Shown: positions 8,826 through 20,264, counted from the stretch's first letter. The stretch: DNA of 64,000 bases from Rhynochetos jubatus (GCA_027574665.1 CM050676.1:5446157-5510156); one strand, 5' to 3'. Translations and numbers: made by a program. The notes: generated by a model not told the origin, from the sequence alone.

Positions 8826-9420
8826 AGCCAGCCTGGCTGGGGTGCGAGGCGGTGGCACCCCTTTCCCTGTGCCCTCCTCTCTTCCGCAGCAGTAATTGCT
8901 GCTGTATTTATCCAAACTAGGAGGGGGTGGCAGAGAAAGACTTCGAAGAGTAATTTTCCGGGAATTCTCCTTGGTGTAATTGTCTTGATAATAAATCCAG
9001 ACGCTTAGCCTGTGTATGAATTGCTTTTTACCATTTTCATTTATTATTGAACACAGTGGGGAGAAGGGGAAACGCAACAGGGCTCTTTCTTGTGAGAGAG
9101 AAGGGGCGAAGGGGCTGAGGAGACGATTTCTCTGCAGATCCGGGAAACCTGGACGTGTTCATCATCTTGCGCTCTGTTTTTTAAAATCCCCTTAATATTT
9201 AGACCTTTTCCCTACCCCCCACTTTTTTTGGGGGTATTGAAAACTAATTAAATAACCCGTTAGCTAACACGTTAAATTAAGATCCACTCTTGGATTTAAT
9301 GATGTCTCCAGAAGAATTGACAGAAATGTGAAGACAGACTGTCAATAGATTCCTTCCCCTGGTTACACTGTATAAATGTGATTAAAACAGATCTCAAAGA
9401 AGGGTGTCCTGACATGGTGC
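8826..9420. promoter_or_regulatory. AT-rich block with palindromes, candidate regulatory element
   Basis: Contains a near-palindrome CAGCAGTAATTGCTGCTG (8887-8904) around a TAATTG homeodomain core, and an exact 8-base inverted repeat ATTGACAG (9316-9323) and CTGTCAAT (9339-9346) that places two MEIS/TGIF-type TGACAG sites face to face. ACTAATTAAATAACCC and GATTTAATGATG add homeodomain-type cores. No coding potential seen. The enhancer role is inferred from motif content only. Confidence 0.35.
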
Positions 9421-12400
9421 CCACACAGGGACAGAGCCATCAGGGCACCCGTGGGGCTCTGCTGACAAACGTCTCCCGAAGTGGGTGCTGAGTGGGATGG
9501 GAGGATAACGCTGCTGCTCCCTGGGGTGGCTTGTGGAGGGCTGGGGTTGAGAAATCACCCTGACACATGATTTGAGTTGGATCAAGACCCCAGAAAAGGC
9601 TCATGCCTCTGGGGAAGCATCCCTTGGCCACATCCCCAGCCGTCCCCTCACAGCCTGTGGCCTAGTGATACGGGCCAGACTTACTCCTTCATCCCCAGCC
9701 CTTGGAGTGGTCCAGGGCAGCCCCGTGCCATGTGGACAGATGCAAAGCTGAGCCTTCACTTTGTCCTGGCTCCAGCAATGCAAACAGTGGCTGGTATGGT
9801 GAGCATACACCCATCGCTTTCTGCTTAAGCTCTCAGGTAAAGGTTACCTTAGCATCCAGGCTGAAAAAAATCAATGGCTGATGCAGCATGAGACTCAGAA
9901 AGACAACATGCATCTATCACTTAGGGATTCGATGGGCTTAGAATAGTCTTGTCAACAAATGATTGTTTAAACAGAATATCTCAACTGTTTATGGCACCCT
10001 TAATCCATACATCTAAGCACCACTGTAACATGTCGTGAGCATGGATTGCTCTGTAGAAACCTCTGTTGTTAGGTCCGGAGCTGTAGAACACTTAAGCATG
10101 TGCTTAAGTCTCTTAGACTTCAAATTAATCATGTACTTAAGTGTTTTGCTTGACTAGGCCTGCCCTAAGAACAGGGAAATGACTGTCATTATGTTAATAG
10201 ATGAAGGTTTTCTTTCCTGCCCTTCATTTATGTGGCATATAAAGGGCTGAATGCACACACGTGTGCTCCGGGCACCGAGTCTTGTGGCTGATTTATCCTG
10301 CCGATGCACAAACAGCCTCTGTGTCACCTGGCCGTGGAAGTTAGTTCGTAGCTCTTCCTTCTCCCCTGGGCACTGGAGTCCTTGATGTGGCATTTCAGGG
10401 AGGCTTTGAGCCAGTGGAGCTGATGGTGGTGGGTGAAAACCCCCCAGGGGTTGTGAGTTAAATGAGGCAGAGGGAAAGAAGAGAGTACCAGATGGAGAGG
10501 GATAAAAACAAAAAGATGCAGAAGAAAGTGAAGAGCAAAGAGAGACTGGAAAAGCATGGCAGACCCAGAGCAAAAGCTATAAAGTCCACAGGGCCCTGAG
10601 TAGGAAAAGTGGGGGAGATTGGTGCCAGATCCAACCAGGCTGGAGACCTTCTTGTGGGGACCTGTAGCCCCACAGAGCCCCAGCACAGCCCAGCCTGGCA
10701 ACGCAGAGCCATGGGGAGCAGCTGCAGCTGCTGAAGAGGTGCTGCCAGAGCAGGGGCTGGCTGGCACCCGCTGTCCCTCTGCTCCCAGACAGGGTGACTT
10801 AGATGTGACCTGGGGAGCAAATTCCAACGTTATCATCCTCGTCTTGCATCCCTGAGCAGGCTGGCTCTCAGGTCTCTGGGGCAGGGGAGATCTGCTGTGG
10901 GCTCCATTCTCAACACTTGTCTCATGTTAATTATACAACAAATTTAAGTGTGTTGGGAAGGGGGAGCTACTGTTTCCTCCCCCAAATAACTGCAGCTTCA
11001 AAGTGATTTTGAAAAGAAGCTTTCAGGTGTTTGGGGGCGTACAAGGGGAGAGGAGCTGATGAAAACACAGGACCTACAGAACAAAAAATACAGCAAGAAA
11101 GAAGAGAAAGCAAAAGAAATAAAGGAGCATTAAAGCACATATCAATTTTTCTCCTCAAAATGTAGAATGCATTTTCTTTTCTGAAAAATTAATAACCTCA
11201 CTTTGTCAATGGACTCTCCCCGCACCCCACCTTCCCTTCCTTCCGCTCACCTCCCCTTCTCTTCCTCTCCTTGTCTGCAGAAGACTTTCAATGGATAATA
11301 AGCAGACAATAAAAAAAGCCAGTTAATGCTCAGCGGTTCCAGACTTGAGCTTTTTAACAGCCTCTCAGGGTTCAGCTCCCATCCACGCAATCTCTGCAGA
11401 GAAGGGGGACCCTCCCTGCCAGCCATCGGCCGGCCCCTGGCTCCAGCACAGCCATGTACCTTCAGGCAGCACAGCGCCCCGGCAAATCACAGCCACGGCC
11501 TCAGTTCCCCAGGAGGGTTTCCTTGCACAACCTCGGGACAATCAGAAGGAGGTCGTGGGGAGAGATGGGGTAATTGCTGAAAGCATTTGAGGACTCGGTC
11601 CGTGTGCTCCATTGACACTCAGCCAGGTGCCTGCCAGGGCCAAGCACCTGGGTGCAGGGATCCTGAAGCTTATGTCTGCATTTAATCGCCACCTTAAAGC
11701 CAAGCAGCTAGTTAAATGATGCACCCCTTGAGCAGTCTTCTTGGAGAGGACTGGGATAAGTCCCTCCCAAAGTGCCATGTCTCTCTTTTCCTGCCAATTC
11801 CATGCCCCAAGCTCAAGCCCAGACACAGGTGCCTGTGCCCAGGGAGACCCTCACCCCCTGCCCCATGAAACCTGGCCTGGCTGGAGGTGGTGGCTGGTCC
11901 ACTTCTTGCTCCATCTTCCCTACGGCTCCCGGAGCAGCCGGCAGAGAGTCCGGCAAGAATCCCTATTCACCAGCACTTCGGCAGGAGCTTAACTTCAGCT
12001 GGTTATGAAATGCCCTCGATGCCAGCGTGGTGCTTGGAAGGCTGGGAGAGGCTGGGGCAGGGATGGCCACAGTCCTGCCTGCCGTGAGGACCCCATGAGG
12101 GGCTCGAGTTGGGGATTAAACCTGCTTCCCATCGCTCTGGTATCCAGTGGCTCTTGAAGGCAGAGCTGTTCAGAGGCTGCTGGACCCGGAGAGCCGGGAG
12201 ACGCGGTTGGGAGCATCCATCCTGCCAGGATGCTGTGGCTCAAGATCAAACCCAAAGGTTTCTGTGGTGGTGAAGACCAGGAATATTTCCCCAAGACGGT
12301 GCTCAGCTCTCGGGGCCAGCAGAGAGCTTGTCAAATATTGAGCAGGCATGTCAATGTTGCAAGCTCTAAGTGAAAGCAAAAATCAGTTAATGGTCTTCCT

Positions 12401-12480
12401 GAGCCGTCCTCTTGGCGTGGGGCGTCCTCGCAGAACCTGGGGCGGATGATCTGTGAGGGGTTGATGTGCTGCTTAGTAAA
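9421..12480. other. Intergenic DNA, no gene seen
   Basis: Unremarkable mixed DNA. AT-richer segments at about 9840-10260 include an imperfect inverted pair ACACTTAAGCATGTGCTTAAG (about 10089-10109) and CTTAAGTG near 10136. ORFs up to about 170 codons occur on both strands, with no domain resemblance. I see no RNA gene. Confidence 0.4.
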
Positions 12481-12930
12481 GTGATCATTCAGCAGCCATT
12501 AACATGTGTATAAAACAGAATATCCGAAAACTCCCAGTGGGAAGGGGAAAGCACTGCCCCAATTTGAGGAAGTGGTGCTATTCATCAGAGCCCGTAACTA
12601 CCTGCTTAAAACCCTCCAGGAATTTGGAGAAGAGTTTTGGGACCTGACAGGAAATGGGTTCCTCCTTCTGTATGAATTTATGTGAATTTTAATTTATGTG
12701 AATTTTAATTTCTACAATTAGGAAAAAATGCAAGAAATTGAAAAAAAGTCAAAACCATTGCAGACGTTGTCAATCAAAGCAGGTGGTTATGACAATCTTT
12801 GAAGTCGTAGCTAAATTAAGCTTGGGCGGTTTTTCAAATTTCCTTTTAGTGTAAATTAATCATGATTTTAAAACAAAAATAAAATTACGTGGGGCTGGAA
12901 GAGCAAAATTATTCTTTTGGAAAATGCTGA
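12481..12930. other. AT-rich block with a 16-base tandem duplication
   Basis: AT-rich DNA containing two head-to-tail copies of AATTTATGTGAATTTT (12675-12706) and TAAATTAATCATGATTTTAAAAC near 12852-12874 (homeodomain-type core). It could be an enhancer or only AT-rich spacer. Confidence 0.3.
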
Positions 12931-13412
12931 AACGGGACAATCTGATGACTCCCACTCTTTTCATGGGGCCAATGTGATGTTTGAAAAGGGAGATTTAATG
13001 AAGCAGCTGGCTCCTTTGGGAAAAGGATTCGTTTTGATGACATGACATTTCTCTGATTTTCAAAACTTTTGGAGTATCCCTGTTTTCTGCTGGATGAGAA
13101 AGGGCTTCAGGTGCTCCCCAGAACAGAGCCCTACACTGACGGGGCTCTCTGGCTGTCATCCCTCTCCCCCAAGGTTTGTGTCCTGCCTTCCTTCAGGTGA
13201 AAAATTAGTGTAGGACAAGAAAATTCAGAAAGGCAATTGCAGAGGAGGAGAAAATTGTAGCAGCAGGGTCCGGGTGACTCTTCATGGCAAAGGACTTGGC
13301 TCGTCTCATCACCCTGTGGAAGGATGAAATTCAGCCCTCCCTGAAATTCAGAACCCTGCTCTGGGCTGTGCTATGTTCAGCTCTTCTATCTGAGACAGGA
13401 TTTTCATTTACA
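12931..13412. other. Intergenic DNA, no gene seen
   Basis: Mixed composition; no repeat family or coding resemblance recognised. Confidence 0.4.
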
Positions 13413-13497
13413 ATAAGATAATAATATATCTTTAAAGATAATAATATATCTTGAAAATAGGATAATAATGTGTATTGAAAATAGGATAATAGCATGC
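13413..13497. repeat. AT-rich degenerate tandem repeat
   Basis: Four degrading units of about 20-25 bases sharing GATAATAATATATCTT and GAAAATAGGATAATA. Confidence 0.8.
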
Positions 13498-13540
13498 ATG
13501 ACCTCTGATGCTTCTTCCTTTGGCTGAAGGAGGCAGGGTC

Positions 13541-13594
13541 AGACGAGGGTCCATCTAGCCTGGTTTCTTGTCTCCACTGCAGAGCCGTGGCCTA
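13541..13594 (+). mobile_element. Possible sauropsid interspersed-repeat fragment
   Basis: The phrase GGTCCATCTAGCCTGGTTTC followed by TTGTCTCCACTGCAG...GTGGCC matches, from memory, a phrase (GGTCCATCTAGCCCAGTATC ... GACAGTGGCC) that is very common in turtle, crocodile and bird interspersed repeats. Family and boundaries cannot be set without a repeat library. Confidence 0.4.
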
Positions 13595-14456
13595 CGCACA
13601 TGCAATGCAGTACTCGTCTCACCTTTCCCTCAGGAATGGGTCAGTCAGCTTCTCCACTGCAGGTTGACCCTGAACTGGCATGACAGAGAGCTCCAGAGTC
13701 ATGTGTTGAACCCAAAAATTAAGCAAAGAGGTGACCCAGAGAACACCTGACCCAGCGATAATATGGACACAGCAGTGTGGGAGACACTGAGATTACCTGG
13801 AGTCACAGGCTGCGTGTGGAGCAGAGGGTTGGGATCAGAGTTCCCTCTTCGCTGAGAAAGCACCACACTCATGTTTTTGGTCTGAGAAGCATCTTTGCAT
13901 GTGAATTGCCTCTTGCAGTAGCTAATAAAAGGAGTTGGCATTGATGACCCTGGAGAGATGTGGCTTTTCCTGGCTGGTGAGGGAGCTGGTCTGCCCTCGT
14001 GGAAATAAGGTCACTTCACACCAGTGTCTCCCAAGGGAAAGCATCCACTTGTGAGCACCCGTGGTCTAGCATTAACCCCTCTGTCTCTTGGCCATGTCAA
14101 GGTAATCACAAAATAAGGATTGTAAGCTCTTGTACAAAGACTTTGGGATCTAGGTACGACAACAGCCAGGGACCATAGTAAAAGGCATCACTAGAAGACA
14201 CACACACGAGACACATGGATCTACAGTGGGATGAATTGAGAGCAGGATCAATATTCTCTGCAGCACCTGGGAAACAACCGGCCCACCCCTGATCTTCATC
14301 TGATGGAAGAGAAGCAAAGCCTGGGCACCACTTTTAGGATGAGCTGTTGGAGGCTGCAGGGATTATGCTGTTGGGGCGGCCTCGGGAGCCAGAGCTCAGA
14401 GGCTTTTGTGGCAGTGAGGTTTGCCTAATGAATGGCTCTTTGGAGAGGAGGGATGG
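13595..14456. other. Intergenic DNA, no gene seen
   Basis: Mixed DNA; the first 300 bases may continue the repeat fragment to the left. No exon or RNA gene recognised. Confidence 0.35.
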
Positions 14457-14700
14457 ACCTTGTCTACACACAAAATTGCAAGCCAAAATTGGTCTTGTGT
14501 AGACACTCTTAAATCATTTTAAAGCAGGTTGGTATTGGTTTGTATAATTCGATTCCTTTACCAAAGCGAAGCGAAATCGATGCAAATGGGGTTTACATTG
14601 ATTTCAGTGCATCCGCACAAAGGTTTTGCCCCAGTTTAATGAAATCAGTTTAAAAACACACCTTTAGCTAAACTGGCATAACTTTGTGTCCAGCCAAGGT
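14457..14700. mobile_element. Non-autonomous DNA transposon (MITE-like), about 244 bases
   Basis: The left end begins ACCTTGTCTACACACAAA and the right end, read on the other strand, begins ACCTTGGCTGGACACAAA, so the element has imperfect terminal inverted repeats. Inside, TGTGTAGACACTCTTA and the run from CCAGTTTAATGAAATCAGTT onward match, from memory, the body of a short inverted-repeat family common in turtle and crocodile genomes. No open frame for a transposase exists, so it was mobilised in trans. No clear target-site duplication survives, which points to considerable age. Superfamily (hAT or Harbinger) is not decided here. Confidence 0.7.
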
Positions 14701-15039
14701 GAGAGAGAGAGGGAGAAGGCAGGAAGGCGGCGTGATCTACCCTAAAAAGAGGCGAGGGAGGAGTGTTTATGGAGTACATGTGCAGGCAGCGAAGCCTCCG
14801 TTCGAGCAGGCTGCAGTGGCTCAAAGTGATAAGGAATGGGTCAATAGAGTTTTCTCAAAGATTTTTTTTTAAAGAAAGGTTAAATGTGAGGTGATAACGA
14901 TTTCCCTTTTCTCCCCGTCCCTCCTCTCGCCACCCCCTGGCCCCTTCCCCTCCTCCCTGCCCTTTCCCCACCTCCTCCACGGCCCGGAGCCATCCTTGGA
15001 GGAGGAATTGCAGCCCAAAGTGGCCAAGTGACCAGGGAG
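14701..15039. other. Flank of candidate promoter
   Basis: A purine-rich stretch at 14700-14765, then mixed DNA with a C/T-rich section at about 14905-14995. No exon seen. Confidence 0.35.
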
Positions 15040-15138
15040 GACCACAGCGCCCGGACGCGGTGTTGACCAATGGCCGCCCAAAGGAGCCCCCGTTGCTTAG
15101 CAACCCGCTGCAGAGAGAGAGGCAGAGAGCGCAAAAAG
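15040..15138 (+). promoter_or_regulatory. Candidate promoter with CCAAT box and RFX X-box
   Basis: GTTGCTTAGCAAC at 15092-15104 is a near-perfect palindromic X-box, the site of RFX factors that drive ciliary genes. A CCAAT box lies 21 bases to its left (15067-15071) in GACCAATGGCC, the usual NF-Y context. The surrounding 60 bases are locally CpG-rich (GCGCCCGGACGCGG) within AT-balanced DNA. NF-Y plus RFX close to a start site is a familiar promoter arrangement. The ORF beginning at 15139 lies 35 bases downstream. Confidence 0.45.
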
Positions 15139-15225
15139 ATGGATTTTCAGATTGCAGCAGCCAAGCAGATCAATTCTGCAACATGGGCTACAGTGGCCAA
15201 GCGGAATCTCTCTTGCTCCCAGCAG
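15139..15225 (+). CDS. Candidate first coding exon of an unrecognised gene
   Basis: An ATG in good Kozak context (AAAAAGATGG) opens a frame of 29 codons starting MDFQIAAAKQINSATW and ending Ser-Gln-Gln immediately before CAG/GTATTG, a plausible phase-0 splice donor at 15226. The frame has balanced composition, unlike the low-complexity ORFs nearby. It lies just downstream of a CCAAT plus X-box promoter candidate, so a ciliary gene is a guess worth testing. An in-frame ATG at 15070 sits inside the CCAAT box and is a poorer start. I recognise no protein family and found no second exon, so this may be a chance frame. Confidence 0.3.
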
Positions 15226-15330
15226 GTATTGATCCAGCCATGCTATAGGCATTGAATGAGCTCTAATAAGTCCTGAGTAAACAGGAACAAGGACTTAAGT
15301 GATAGCCCAGCAGTCAAACATCAACTCCCT

Positions 15331-15371
15331 TTGTCTTCTTCTTCCTCTTCTTCCTTTTTTTTTTTTTTTTT
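15331..15371. repeat. Pyrimidine tract ending in 17 T
   Basis: A CTT/TTC-rich tract running into a 17-base T run; the antisense frame reads poly-Glu/poly-Lys as an artefact. It could be the tail of an old retroposed copy on the minus strand, but no body is recognised. Confidence 0.7.
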
Positions 15372-16919
15372 AATTGCTGAAGGGTTTGCAAGAAAAGAAC
15401 AATAATGTTTATTGATAGAAAAATAAAGAGTCAGAATATCACTTCGTTCACAGCCTGGGAGGGTTTGGAGAGGAAAAATCCCTGACTCAAAAATCCAGGT
15501 TGGCTTTGTAGAGTGGTGACCCATGGACACACATGGTGAACGTGGCTCCCCGCTTCCTTGAGCTTCTCTGGGCACATACAAGACTCAATGACAGTGTCCT
15601 TCAAAATGAGTTTTGCCAGGGACAGGCTCACGAGGGAGTGCAGACGTCCAGAGCTGCCTGTTTGAAGCAGACATGGAGGTGGGCACATTCAGGAATTTGG
15701 GCTCAGGTGGTGAGTCTCCATCAGATCTCCTGGGCTTTGGAAGGGGAGATCAGAATTCCCTGCAGGGAAACAAAACCCAAGACAGCCTTTAGGAAGGAGC
15801 CAGGAGATGCGAAATCCTTTGAGGATGCCAGGGTAGGCAGCAAAGCTGGGTCTGAATGCTGCAGAGCTTGAAGGATATGTCCAGAGCTGCAGGATGCTCG
15901 GAAAGAAGAAGGGAGCAGACTTGGCCTTGGTTATAAGAGGTGCCCTGTTTGCTGCAGGGAGATGCCAAGGTTGGGAACAGAACCAGGCAAGGAGGAGTCT
16001 GGGCTGATCCAGGACTCTGAGGTCAAAGGGACACAGGGCAGCATTTGGAGGGACACAACTGAGCTTGAAGGACTTGCTTTTATGAGAAGTGTGTGTCTGA
16101 GACCAAGGAAGAGCCCAGATAAGCTCAACTGGTGAAGAATTGACTCAGTGGGTCGCAGGCACATAGCTGGGGCCAGACTTGTGCAAAACTCCCATTGCTT
16201 GGGGTCTTCCAGCTGTCCTCTACCTGGGGACTGCAGTGACCAGCCCATTGCAGGCCGGTCCTTCCCTCCGTGTGTGGCTGCTTCACTCCCCACTCTATCC
16301 CCAAGCCCCCTCTTGATGCATCTCCATCCCCTCTTCTTCATCTCCTTCCCCAGCCTTCACGTCCCTGCAGTGAGGAGCCCCTTGGGCTCAGGATCCTTCA
16401 GCTATCATTCCCCGTGTCTCAGCTTTACCTGCTCTCTCCTAAATTTCCACCTCCAGCTCCATGCACGGTGGAGCATCCAGCCACCGCTGTCACCCAACTG
16501 AATAATTGCTGCGGTCAGTGCGGTTAAATCGCCGGCAGGAAGGACAAGGTTCCCATCCAAAGGGCTGGATGCTGCTCCACAGCATTGCTGGCAATTCCCA
16601 AGTGACACCAATTAAATAACTGGAGCTGCTCCAGATTTATGCCTGCGTAGCCGAGATCACAGGCCAGGCCTGCCGCCAGCGATTATGGGACCAGGGAAAT
16701 GAGAGCTCTTTGCTTGCACTCTGAGATCTCTCAACCCACATTTCAGCAGCCTTCATCATAACAGGGCTGATAATTAATTGATCTGATATTAAGGTGGCTG
16801 GCTCCCGCGCTCACCCGAGCTCCCTGCCGCAGTTTAACACCAGTTAAATCAAGTGAGTCCTTGACTCTTTCATGTGATCCGCAGTGAGAGGGAGCAAAGG
16901 GAGACGAGCGGCTCCGTGC
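15372..16919. other. Intergenic DNA, no gene seen
   Basis: Mixed DNA. If the 15139 exon is real, this would be its intron 1, but no convincing second exon was found. A TAAT-rich patch at about 16765-16860 includes GATAATTAATTGATCTG, another ONECUT/homeodomain-type site. Confidence 0.35.
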
Positions 16920-16976
16920 AGATGCACACACGTGTAAGTGCACACATGTGTGTTTGCGAGTGCGCACACGTGTACC
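16920..16976. repeat. Alternating purine-pyrimidine tract
   Basis: GCACACACGTGTAAGTGCAC and similar, with three CACGTG/CACATG-type palindromic hexamers. Such tracts can adopt Z-DNA; they also supply E-box-like sites by chance. Confidence 0.7.
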
Positions 16977-18640
16977 TCGATTGATCTGGAGGCGGGAGGA
17001 GGAGAAAACAGACAAGCACTGGCCCATCCCCAAAGATATTCGCCATTTTCCAAGAAGAGAGAAGAAGCAGTCTCTTTTTTTGAACGTTTCTGCATTTCAA
17101 AGTAATATCAGAAGGGCTTGAAGCTTAATCTTCGTTACCCAGGAGGCTGTAGGAATCAGGCAAAAGGAGAAAAAAAATTGAATCGATACAGCAGTATGAA
17201 TTTATTCCCAGGGGGGTCCACGGCACCAATATTTTCTCTCCCCTCTGTTAAAGAGATAGCACCAGCCCGATGCAGAGGCCTCTCGTGTTCGGCGCAGGAG
17301 TTACGCCGCTGCAGTGGGTATGATGGCATGGGGGATAAAAATCACAGGTGGTTAAATGGTATCACCCGGAGGGCTGGATGAAAAACTCCTGACCAGTCCA
17401 CGGTAGCAAAGGCTGTCTTTTAACAGCTTCCTGCATCCCTTGGCCCTGCGCGATGCTGGCAGCAAAGACGCAGGGAGACGGGCAGGGGTGATGTGGGGAA
17501 GAGGCACTGGGATGCTGAGCAGGGCTTAGGGCTGCTGAGCTGGAGATGTGGGAGGACTGAAATGACTGTGGGAGTCACCTAAGCTGGTTCCCTGCAGCTG
17601 AACCTCAGCTCCTTTTGTAGTGGATTGGTAACCACAGAAGGGACTCATCCTGACCACAGATCCAGGCTGAAGGCAGTGGGATGCACGGTTCTGGGGAGAT
17701 TATGGGAAACATTTAACATTAATAAAACATTCACGCTGAGGAGCCCACCTTGGGAGGAGCTCACAGGGGCCCCCACCAGCACCCAGGGCTCAGCGCAGCC
17801 AAGCAGGGAAGCCTCCAACTGCTCGGTGCTCATGGCCAGCCCAGCAGAGCCATGTCCTCGGGCCTGTGACGCAGCCCAAAAACAGAAACAGAGCCGTTCA
17901 TCTGCCCACCAAAATCAGTGGAAGCTTCACGCAGGAGCATGAAGTGTCCCATGGGGCATGGGTCCCCTCTCTGTGGCTGTTTACGTGGCTGGTGGTGTAG
18001 GAGGAGACCAGTGTGGTCCCAGCTCTCACCTTGCTCCTCTGCTGCAGGTTCTTGGCCCTTCAGCTACAGCACAGGGAGACCCTGACCCTCCAGGGCCAGC
18101 CTGACCCTTGGTCACCCTTGGTGGCTGCTCTGCTGTGGGATTCTCCTCCCCCAGCTCTGGCATTGGCTAAGGTCTCCTGGGGCTGAGCAGCATGGAAACA
18201 CCAAGGGTGTTGGAACTCACCTTCCCACTCTGGACAAAGCTTCTACAGCCACAGGGGAGGGACGCATACTTCTCTCCATGCTGTCAGGGTGGAGGCAGTA
18301 TCTCCCTGTTCATACTGGGAGAAAATCTCCCACCTTTTCACTCAGGCCACCCAAAGCTCAGGCTTGTTCTGCATAAGCCAAGTTTAGAGAAGCCTCAGGG
18401 ACCCCACACTCCTGAGCAAGCCTTCCTGGGGCTGCTCCACCACCACGTTAAATCCACTGGAGCATCGAACCAGGCACAGCTGGGGAGCTGTGGGTTGGGG
18501 CTAAGCTGTATGTGCTGAATTTTGGGAAGGGCAGTGGGATCATGGGCTGTGCAGGGCAGGGACAGCCAATGAACAGCACGGCGGGTATTTATGGTCTCCT
18601 GTGGCAGGGCTCTAACCAGAGCTATCAGCTTCCCACCACA
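16977..18640. other. Intergenic DNA, no gene seen
   Basis: Mixed DNA; GAATCGATACAGCAG near 17177 is an isolated ONECUT-type core. No coding or repeat family recognised. Confidence 0.35.
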
Positions 18641-18830
18641 ATGTGCCCAATCGTTTGAAATTTAAAACAAAATGTAAAACAAGGAATAATGGTAACAAAA
18701 AAGGCTTAATTAATTGAAGTAAATTGCATCACAATAGTGATTTCTCAGTAACACAGCTAAGTGCCCCATTATTCTGATTTCACTCAGTATTCATGGATAC
18801 TAAATAAATCACAGGCCCTCCACTTACAGC
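18641..18830. other. AT-rich candidate regulatory block
   Basis: AT-rich island with GGCTTAATTAATTGAAG, CATCACAATAGTGATTT and ACTAAATAAATCAC. No coding potential. Homeodomain-type cores only; inference. Confidence 0.3.
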
Positions 18831-20194
18831 CTGCTGCAGAGGGGCAGGGGGATGGGGGTCCTGCCATCTCCCCGGTCTATATGTCGATAACCCCAGCACT
18901 TCCCAAGTGTCCACCTTAAATGGCAGCCAGAAAAATTACTGTCAAAATAAATTAATTGTCCAGTGGTTTTTTTTTTTTTCCTTCTTTTTTTTTAACCTTT
19001 GGAAAAATTTCCCCTGGAGATTCACTAGGAAGCTTTTCCCCAGCTTGTTTCCCCTTAGTGCTGCCCTGGTCTGTTTATCAATATCCTATTAATACCAGTT
19101 TATTTGAAATAATTTATTTTCCCACTGCTCAGGCAGCCTGGCTGTGCCCAGAGCTATTGGTCTGGCTCAGCTTGGCACCGTAGCCCCGTGACTAGCAGCT
19201 CCTCGCCATTCTTTGGCAGCAGGTTACTGGAAGGGATGGGTGAGCTGGCACCTGGTGCCTGACACCACGGTGAGGGCCCAGGGCAGCCTATAGACTGGGT
19301 CGAGGAGCACACAGGGGAGATCAGCAAGCATTTGCTTGTGGCTTTGCCTGTGCCCATGCTTTATCCAAGGCCAATACTGCTTCGGGAGCAGCCTGGAGCC
19401 CTGCTAAGTGCCAGCCCAAAGCAGTGTGGAGCTTACAAACTGCTGTTTCAGGTGCTTTGATGGCATGCCAAGCTGGAAGGACAGCCCTAAAGCTGAGGTG
19501 AGGAGGAGGATGCCGGTCCACAGCCCTGCAGGCATGTCCCCTCGACGCCTGGAGCGGGGTCCCACATCCCAGCATCCCCAGCACGGACCCCACCAGGGCA
19601 CTGGCAGTGGCTTTGTTCTCCTGCCCTCCCTAATCAAACTGGACTGGGAAGTGCTGCTGGATGTACCAAGTGTGTGCAGCCCAGAGGCATCTCCTCCAGG
19701 AGCCTAATGATGGAAAAACACCTATTAGGTGCTGCAGCCCCATCCCTCCTCCCTGCTGGAGCAGGGCTTGGTACAGTCAGCATTGATTTCGATAGCAGGT
19801 CAATGGAAATCAGGCACGGAGGGGTGCGCAGACCCTGCAACAAAGGGGTTTCATCAGCTCGCAGCTCAGCGGGATCCCATTCTGGGATCTGCTCTCAGGA
19901 TCTCATGGGTGCACCCAGCTGCTGTGCAGTGTCTGGGGTCCCTGGGGATTGTGACCTCTCTCTGCTGTGGGTGGCTGCACAGAGGAGGTGACATTATGCC
20001 ACCAGTTCTGTGGTGTTAGCACTCAGGCATGGTGGGACTGGGGACACTGGCTTTTCCTTCTCTCCTCTTCTCGAAAGCAAAATCCCCTCTCAGCACCCCC
20101 TGAGCCCCCATCCCCAAATCTCACCTACGGCCAGCACAGCCATCTCACCACTGTGCAATTCCTACGGAGGGGCTGCTGCTGCAAGGGGCCCAGG
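18831..20194. other. Intergenic DNA, no gene seen
   Basis: Includes a T-rich tract at about 18965-18994. ORFs of up to 105 codons have no resemblance to known families. Confidence 0.35.
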
Positions 20195-20264
20195 AATCAA
20201 TTAATCAATTGCAATCAAGATCCTAGGGTGTAATCAAAATTAATGTTCAGCCCTGATTGATCAT
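20195..20264. promoter_or_regulatory. Dense cluster of ATCAA/TTGAT motifs
   Basis: AATCAATTAATCAATTGCAA, then AATCAAGATCC, TAATCAAAATTAATG and GATTGATCATG within 70 bases: at least five ATCAA/TTGAT cores. These match ONECUT cores and PBX/HOX-type composite sites. The density is well above the local background of this GC-balanced DNA. Enhancer function is inferred. Confidence 0.4.
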
